Part shown: piece by piece, positions 14,515 to 18,356 of the stretch
How positions within the stretch are numbered: the stretch's first letter is position 1
Layout: each line of letters starts with the position of its first letter
Assembly (NCBI GenBank): GCA_024699005.1
Contig: JAILQN010000146.1
Coordinates: 1 to 18,356 of the forward strand
DNA from: Clostridia bacterium
GTDB lineage: Bacteria > Bacillota_A > Clostridia > Oscillospirales > Acutalibacteraceae
DNA length: 18,356 nucleotides
Direction: 5' to 3'
Program-made: the position numbers and the translations under genes
Notes under the pieces: model-generated
Told to the model about the DNA's origin: nothing
The model's input: only the letters and a program-made list of their open reading frames with translations
The model's database searches: none

Positions 14515-15231
14515 ATGCAGATCAAACTCAGGCTTCGCCCCGAAAGACCGCTGATCATCCCGTACAACTATAACTACCAGCTTCAGAGCGCCCTTTACTC
14601 CATGCTGGGGGAGGTGGGCGAGTCCGATTTCTGGCATGACAACGGTTTCGGCGACGCTGCAGTATTCAAAGGCTTCTGCTTCAGCGGACTGAACGGGAAA
14701 TACCGCGTTGACACGGAAAACAGACGGCTCTGCTATCAGGATAACGTGTATCTTGAAGTCAGAAGCTGCTCGTTTGATTTTATCGACTCGTTTCAGAGAG
14801 CGGTGGAGCGTCATCCGTATATAAAACTGTTCGATACGCGTCTGGATATCACGGACGCTTCGCTGCTGAACGTCCACCTGATGACCGGACGTGTTCTGTT
14901 CGACGCTGTTACTCCGGTTGTTGCGCACAGTACGGCTGAGGACGGGCATACCCGCTATTTCTCCCCGGAGGAGGATGAGTATTATATCCGGATCTGTTCC
15001 AACGCGGAGAAAAAATACGAAGCTGTCGCCGGCAGTCCCGTTCCCGCCATCGCTTTACGTCCGGCCGGGGAATTCAAAAGAATCGTGAAGAATTACAAGG
15101 GGTTTTATATCTGCGGGTATATCGGCACTTTCGGGCTCGATACGTCGCTGCGTATGGCGGAATTTCTGTATAACACCGGTCTGGGTGAAAAAAACGCACA
15201 GGGCTTCGGTTTTGTGAATATTCGTGAATGA
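14515..15231 (+). CDS. cas6: Cas6 pre-crRNA endoribonuclease
   Basis: A 238-residue RAMP endonuclease that cuts the repeat to leave an 8-nt 5' handle. The C-terminal glycine loop GLGEKNAQGFGFV (about 222-234) is diagnostic. H41 in DFWHDNGF is a likely catalytic His, by analogy with the N-terminal His of Cas6 proteins. It begins 14 nt after cas2 with a weak GGGTGA ahead of the ATG. It is the only crRNA-processing enzyme visible and must serve both arrays. Its stop lies 10 nt before pyk. Confidence 0.92.
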   Translation: MQIKLRLRPERPLIIPYNYNYQLQSALYSMLGEVGESDFWHDNGFGDAAVFKGFCFSGLNGKYRVDTENRRLCYQDNVYLEVRSCSFDFIDSFQRAVERHPYIKLFDTRLDITDASLLNVHLMTGRVLFDAVTPVVAHSTAEDGHTRYFSPEEDEYYIRICSNAEKKYEAVAGSPVPAIALRPAGEFKRIVKNYKGFYICGYIGTFGLDTSLRMAEFLYNTGLGEKNAQGFGFVNIRE

Positions 15232-15241
15232 GGAGAAACAC

Positions 15242-16657
15242 ATGAGAAAAACAAAAATAATCTGCACCATAGGTCCCGCCTGCGACAGTGAGCAGACGCT
15301 TCGGGAATTGTGCCTTGCGGGAATGAACGTGGCGAGACTGAATTTCTCCCACGGCAATCACGAGGAGCACCTCGCCCGCATAGAGAGGATAAAAGCCATC
15401 CGGGAGGAGCTGGGACTGCCGGTGGCGATAATGCTCGACACCCGCGGCCCGGAGTCCAGGATCGGCAAATTCGCAGATCAGAAAGTCACGGTAAAGGACG
15501 GCGCGCTGTTCACCTTCACCGCAGAGGACGTTCCCGGGGACGAGACGCGCGTGTCCCTTGCGGACAAATCGATAATAGGCAGGCTTAACGTCGGAGACGA
15601 TATCTATGTGAACGACGGTCTGCTTAAGTTCAAAGTAGAGGAAATCTCCCCGGACGCGCTTGTCTGCCGCTGTGTCTCGGGCGGCGTGATGTCCGACAAC
15701 AAGGGCATGAACTTTCCGAACAGGATACTGCATACGACGTATCTCAGCGACCGGGACAAGGCGGATCTTGCGTTCGGAGCGGAAAACGGAGTCGATTTCG
15801 TCGCGGCTTCCTTCGTCTCCCAGAAGGAGGACGTGCTCGCCGTGCGGGAGTTTCTTGACTCCGTGGGCGGAAAGGATATAGATATCATCGCGAAGATCGA
15901 AAACCGCTTCGGAGTGCGTAATATCGATTCCATCTGTGAGGTCGCCGACGGCATCATGGTAGCGCGGGGCGATCTCGGCGTCGAAATACCCTTCGAGGAG
16001 GTGCCTGCGATCCAGAAACGCCTGATAAAAAAAAGCAGGCTTCTGGGCAAGCGCGTGATCACCGCGACGGAGATGCTGGAGTCGATGATAGAGAATCCGC
16101 GCCCCACCCGCGCAGAGATTTCCGATATCGCGAACGCGGTATACGACGGATCCTCCGCCCTTATGCTTTCGGGTGAGACAGCAGCCGGAAAACATCCGGT
16201 CGGAGCGCTTTCGACCATGGCACAGGTTATCGGGGCGACGGAGCATCATATAGATTACGCGGCGCGTTTCCACGAGGAGCGTTATGTTATCAAAAACAAC
16301 TCCGACGCGGTATCGCACGCCACCTGCGCCATGGCTATAGACACAAAGGCGAAGGGGATAGTGGTAAGCTCCCTCTCCGGCACCACCGTCCGAATGGTGA
16401 GCCGATTCAGACCGCCTGCGGATATAATAGGAATGACGACTTCTCCCGGGGCGTGGCGGAAACTCGCTCTGAGCTGGGGCGTCACCCCGGTGCTGAGCGA
16501 AGAGTTCAATTCTGCGGACGTGATGTTCTATCATGCGTTCAAAAGCGCGAAGGAGACCCTTGATCTTTCTTCCGGAGATAACGTGGTCCTGGTAGGCGGT
16601 ACGACCAGCGGCAGGTCGGGGGAGACGAATATTATCCGGCTGGAGCAGGTGAAATAA
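15242..16657 (+). CDS. pyk: Pyruvate kinase
   Basis: A 471-residue pyruvate kinase converting phosphoenolpyruvate and ADP to pyruvate and ATP, the last step of glycolysis. Family signatures: KTKIICTIGPACDS at the N terminus, ARLNFSHG (substrate and K+ site), IAKIENRFGV with the catalytic Lys, MVARGDLGVEIP, and TATEMLESMIENPRPTRAE. The usual DTKGPEIR reads DTRGPESR here. Length corresponds to the form without the extra C-terminal PEP-utiliser-like domain of Bacillus enzymes. The ATG at 15242 is chosen because GAGGAG lies just upstream and the product then starts MRKTKII; a start six codons earlier would overlap cas6. It is probably partly co-transcribed with the cas genes. No terminator is seen after it, only heptamer repeats. 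Confidence 0.97.
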   Translation: MRKTKIICTIGPACDSEQTLRELCLAGMNVARLNFSHGNHEEHLARIERIKAIREELGLPVAIMLDTRGPESRIGKFADQKVTVKDGALFTFTAEDVPGDETRVSLADKSIIGRLNVGDDIYVNDGLLKFKVEEISPDALVCRCVSGGVMSDNKGMNFPNRILHTTYLSDRDKADLAFGAENGVDFVAASFVSQKEDVLAVREFLDSVGGKDIDIIAKIENRFGVRNIDSICEVADGIMVARGDLGVEIPFEEVPAIQKRLIKKSRLLGKRVITATEMLESMIENPRPTRAEISDIANAVYDGSSALMLSGETAAGKHPVGALSTMAQVIGATEHHIDYAARFHEERYVIKNNSDAVSHATCAMAIDTKAKGIVVSSLSGTTVRMVSRFRPPADIIGMTTSPGAWRKLALSWGVTPVLSEEFNSADVMFYHAFKSAKETLDLSSGDNVVLVGGTTSGRSGETNIIRLEQVK

Positions 16658-16719
16658 AGTTCAAAGTTCCAAGTTCCAAGTTCAAAGTTCCAAGTTCCAA
16701 GGTTTAAGTTCCAAGTTCC
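16657..16719 (+). repeat. Nine tandem heptamers, consensus AAGTTCC
   Basis: Nine consecutive 7-nt units starting in the pyk stop codon: six AAGTTCC, two AAGTTCA and one AAGGTTT. The complementary unit GGAACTT recurs downstream of the four-helix-bundle gene at about 17201-17217 and 17273-17290, so that gene is bracketed by the same heptamer in opposite orientations. Confidence 0.9.
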
Positions 16720-16771
16720 GAGATTCAGGGTTTGAAGATACAAAACACAAGGATAAAAAGAGACGCCGGTT

Positions 16772-17140
16772 ATGGCAAATTATGAAGAACTGATCGTATG
16801 GCAGAAGGCAATGACGCTGACGGAAGAGATATACCGCATTGTGAAGTTTCTGCCCAAAGAAGAATTGTTCGGACTGTCCGATCAGATGCGCAGGGCAGCC
16901 GTATCCATTCCGTCAAATATAGCGGAAGGACACGGGCGTGATACAAATGGGGATTTCCGCCGTTTCCTTTTGATCGCGCGCGGTTTTCTGATGGAGCTTG
17001 AAACACAACTTGAAGTCTGCAGACGGCTGCATTATATCCCCGAAAAAGAACTTGAAGCATCCTGTTCTCTTTGTAGTGAAATAGAAAAAATCCTGTGGAC
17101 CATGATAAACAAGCCTTCTTCACGTATAAAGCAGCTTTGA
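16772..17140 (+). CDS. Four-helix-bundle protein of the 23S rRNA intervening-sequence family
   Basis: A 122-residue helical protein with the family pattern: YEELIVWQKAMTLTEEIY at the start, then GLSDQMRRAAVSIPSNIAEG and HGRD, and a C-terminal pair of helices. Members were first seen inside 23S rRNA intervening sequences and are related to the Avd accessory protein of diversity-generating retroelements; the cellular role of free-standing copies is unknown. No RT of the retroelement type lies beside it, and the CRISPR RT-Cas1 2.5 kb away is a different family, so a link is not claimed. The ribosome binding site is weak. The flanking heptamer repeats suggest a mobile or recently inserted cassette. 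Confidence 0.88.
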   Translation: MANYEELIVWQKAMTLTEEIYRIVKFLPKEELFGLSDQMRRAAVSIPSNIAEGHGRDTNGDFRRFLLIARGFLMELETQLEVCRRLHYIPEKELEASCSLCSEIEKILWTMINKPSSRIKQL

Positions 17141-17146
17141 ACTTTT

Positions 17147-17292
17147 ACTCTTCAAAACCGCAAGCTTCGCTGAACGGAAGTCATCTTATTATCGCCGGTT
17201 GGAACTTGGAACTCGGAACTCTTCAAAACCGCAAGCTCCGCTGAACAGAAGCAGCGATATTGTCGCCGGCTTGGAACTTGGAACTTGGAACT
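17147..17292 (+). repeat. Two imperfect 71-bp direct repeats ending in GGAACTT heptamers
   Basis: ACTCTTCAAAACCGCAAGCT starts at 17147 and again at 17218, with period 71. Each copy contains CGCTGAAC and TCGCCGG and ends with two or three GGAACTT-like heptamers. The copies diverge most in their centre. No coding potential was seen; this is repetitive intergenic DNA after the four-helix-bundle gene. Confidence 0.85.
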
Positions 17293-17302
17293 AACAACCC
17301 TC

Positions 17303-17331
17303 TTGACACACACACAGCGTTGTGTTAAAAT
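17303..17331 (+). promoter_or_regulatory. Promoter of the SCIFF peptide gene
   Basis: TTGACA (17303-17308), a 17-nt spacer and TAAAAT (17326-17331), eleven of twelve positions matching the sigma-A consensus. It gives a 5' leader of about 25 nt that contains GGAGG before the ATG at 17363. Confidence 0.8.
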
Positions 17332-17362
17332 ACACTGGAAATAATACTAACGGAGGCAAATT

Positions 17363-17509
17363 ATGAAACGCATCAAAACAATAGAGACCCGCGATCTGCG
17401 CGAGAGCGTACAGAACGGCGGCTGCGGCGAGTGCCAGACATCCTGTCAGAGCGCCTGCAAAACGTCCTGCGGCATAGCCAATCAGCAGTGCGAGAAGGTC
17501 GCGGAGTGA
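17363..17509 (+). CDS. scfA: SCIFF peptide (six-cysteine ranthipeptide precursor)
   Basis: A 48-residue peptide: MKRIKTIETRDLRESVQNGG as leader-like half, then a core with six Cys at 21, 24, 28, 32, 36 and 43 (CGECQTSCQS, ACKTSCGIAN, QQC). This is the six-Cys-in-forty-five-residues precursor found almost throughout Clostridia, modified to thioether crosslinks by the adjacent radical SAM maturase. CGGAGG lies upstream of the ATG, and a terminator follows, so peptide mRNA can exceed maturase mRNA. The biological role of the mature product is not settled. Confidence 0.93.
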   Translation: MKRIKTIETRDLRESVQNGGCGECQTSCQSACKTSCGIANQQCEKVAE

Positions 17510-17531
17510 TCATTAAATTCTAAATGCATGG

Positions 17532-17567
17532 GGCTGTAAAAATCACGGGTTTTTACAGTCCTTTTTT
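17532..17567 (+). terminator. Terminator after the SCIFF peptide gene
   Basis: GGCTGTAAAAA pairs with TTTTTACAGTC around a short loop, with a G-T type closing pair, and is followed by CTTTTTTATT. A strong intrinsic terminator between peptide and maturase genes. Confidence 0.85.
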
Positions 17568-17578
17568 ATTGTAGCAGT

Positions 17579-17649
17579 AAGCAGGCAGCAGGCAGTACGC
17601 GCTTTGAATGGCAAAACAGTAAGCTTGCTGCCGCGTCTGCCGCCTGCTT
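17579..17649. repeat. Imperfect inverted repeat between SCIFF peptide and maturase genes
   Basis: AAGCAGGCAGCAG (17579-17591) is matched by CTGCCGCCTGCTT (17637-17649) with one mismatch, enclosing 45 nt that hold further CTGCCG and CAGTAAGC copies. Function unknown; it may be a small dispersed repeat element. Confidence 0.6.
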
Positions 17650-17666
17650 CCCGATCCCTCAAAATC

Positions 17667-18356
17667 ATGGTGCACACTTATAATCTCAACGGCTCATATA
17701 TCGCCGTGGACGCCAATTCCGGTTCCATCCACGAGGTGGACGACGTCGCTTACGATATCATAGAAATGTTCTCCGGTAATACAGAGGAGGACATAGTAGC
17801 GGCTATCCTGAAAAAGTATCCCGACCGCGACGACGTGACGGACCGGGATATACGGGACTGCATAGCGGACGTAAGGGAGCTGAAAAAACAGGGCAAGCTT
17901 TTTTCCGAGGACGAATTTTCGCCTCTCGCGGCGGAATTCAAGCGCCGTTCCGGCGGAGTCGTCAAGGCTCTGTGCCTGCACGTCGCTCACGCCTGCAATC
18001 TGACGTGTTCGTATTGCTTTGCGGGGCAGGGAAAGTTTAAGGGCGAGGCGGCGCTTATGCCCTTCGAGACGGGCAGAAGAGCGCTGGATTTCCTTATCGA
18101 GAATTCCGGCACGAGGCGCAATCTGGAGGTCGATTTCTTCGGCGGGGAACCGCTGCTGAACTTCGACGTATGCAGACGCCTTGTGGAATACGCGCGCTCG
18201 GTGGAGAAGGACGCTGGCAAAAATTTCCGGTTCACTCTGACCACCAACGGTATGCTCATTGACGACGAAGTGATCGACTTTGCAAACCGCGAGTGTCACA
18301 ACGTCGTGCTGTCGCTGGACGGGCGGAAAGAAGTCAACGACCGTTTCCGCGTGGAC
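17667..18356 (+). CDS. scfB: SCIFF radical SAM maturase, N-terminal 230 residues (runs off the right edge)
   Basis: The product starts MVHTYNLNGSYIAVDANSGS and IHEVDDVAYDII, the peptide-recognition region typical of the SCIFF maturase. The radical SAM cluster motif CNLTCSYC follows at residues 110-117 (Cys 110, 114, 117), then DFFGGEPLLNFD and LTTNG, the SAM-binding GGE region. The enzyme forms thioether crosslinks on the SCIFF peptide. The C-terminal part with auxiliary Fe-S cluster Cys lies outside the window. No Shine-Dalgarno sequence is visible before the ATG, but the start agrees well with the family N terminus. Confidence 0.93.
   Translation, partial: MVHTYNLNGSYIAVDANSGSIHEVDDVAYDIIEMFSGNTEEDIVAAILKKYPDRDDVTDRDIRDCIADVRELKKQGKLFSEDEFSPLAAEFKRRSGGVVKALCLHVAHACNLTCSYCFAGQGKFKGEAALMPFETGRRALDFLIENSGTRRNLEVDFFGGEPLLNFDVCRRLVEYARSVEKDAGKNFRFTLTTNGMLIDDEVIDFANRECHNVVLSLDGRKEVNDRFRVD

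Noticed and set aside
15074..16534. Long minus-strand open frame (486 codons) opposite pyk
   Set aside because: It is the antisense shadow of a fully conserved pyruvate kinase; the protein has no recognisable family features.

Overview
The window looks like chromosome of an anaerobic Firmicute of the class Clostridia. The main evidence is the right edge: a 48-residue peptide with six Cys (SCIFF) followed by the start of its radical SAM maturase, a pair characteristic of Clostridia. Ribosome binding sites are AGGAGG-like and promoters are sigma-A-like. No species can be named from the sequence alone.

Most of the window (about 0.3-15.2 kb) is one reverse-transcriptase-associated type III-B CRISPR-Cas locus. 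Two divergent blocks flank the main CRISPR array. Rightward from the array lie rt-cas1 (a fusion), cas2 and cas6, ending 10 bp before a housekeeping pyruvate kinase gene. Leftward, on the minus strand, lies a tightly overlapped operon: a CorA-like membrane effector, cmr1, cas10/cmr2 (GGDD present, no HD domain), cmr3, cmr4, cmr5, cmr6 (with a C-terminal S1 RNA-binding domain) and a DEDD-type 3'-5' exonuclease. After a terminator comes a second, three-repeat CRISPR mini-array with its own leader. Next is a CARF + PD-(D/E)XK nuclease gene of the Card1/Can2 type, closed by a strong terminator. At the left edge is the start of an unrelated secreted-protein gene.

Both arrays are transcribed leftward from leaders on their right side. 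Each leader has a perfect TTGACA-17-TATAAT promoter. The two leaders are collinear without gaps for about 129 nt, so one array looks like a duplicate of the other that lacks the adaptation genes. In each case the crRNA promoter points through the array toward effector genes, with a GC-rich hairpin in between.

The spacers are the most striking signal. Read on the plus strand (the sense strand relative to the antisense crRNA), about eight of 30 contain a Shine-Dalgarno sequence and start codon or abut one. Several pairs hit the same position of related target genes. This fits acquisition from mRNA by RT-Cas1 and defence against transcripts. Proposed working: RT-Cas1/Cas2 capture RNA-derived spacers; Cas6 cuts the pre-crRNA; the Cmr complex recognises target RNA; Cas10 makes a nucleotide second messenger; the CorA-like protein and the Card1-like nuclease act as effectors; the DEDD exonuclease may end the signal.

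From 15.2 kb on is ordinary chromosome: pyk, a four-helix-bundle (23S rRNA intervening-sequence type) gene flanked by heptamer repeats in opposite orientation, then the SCIFF peptide and the truncated maturase. Stretches of about 300 bases or more without a gene are 1558-2185 (hairpin, mini-array, leader, terminator; nothing recognised in 1996-2144) and 9983-12334 (candidate promoter, hairpin, main array, leader).
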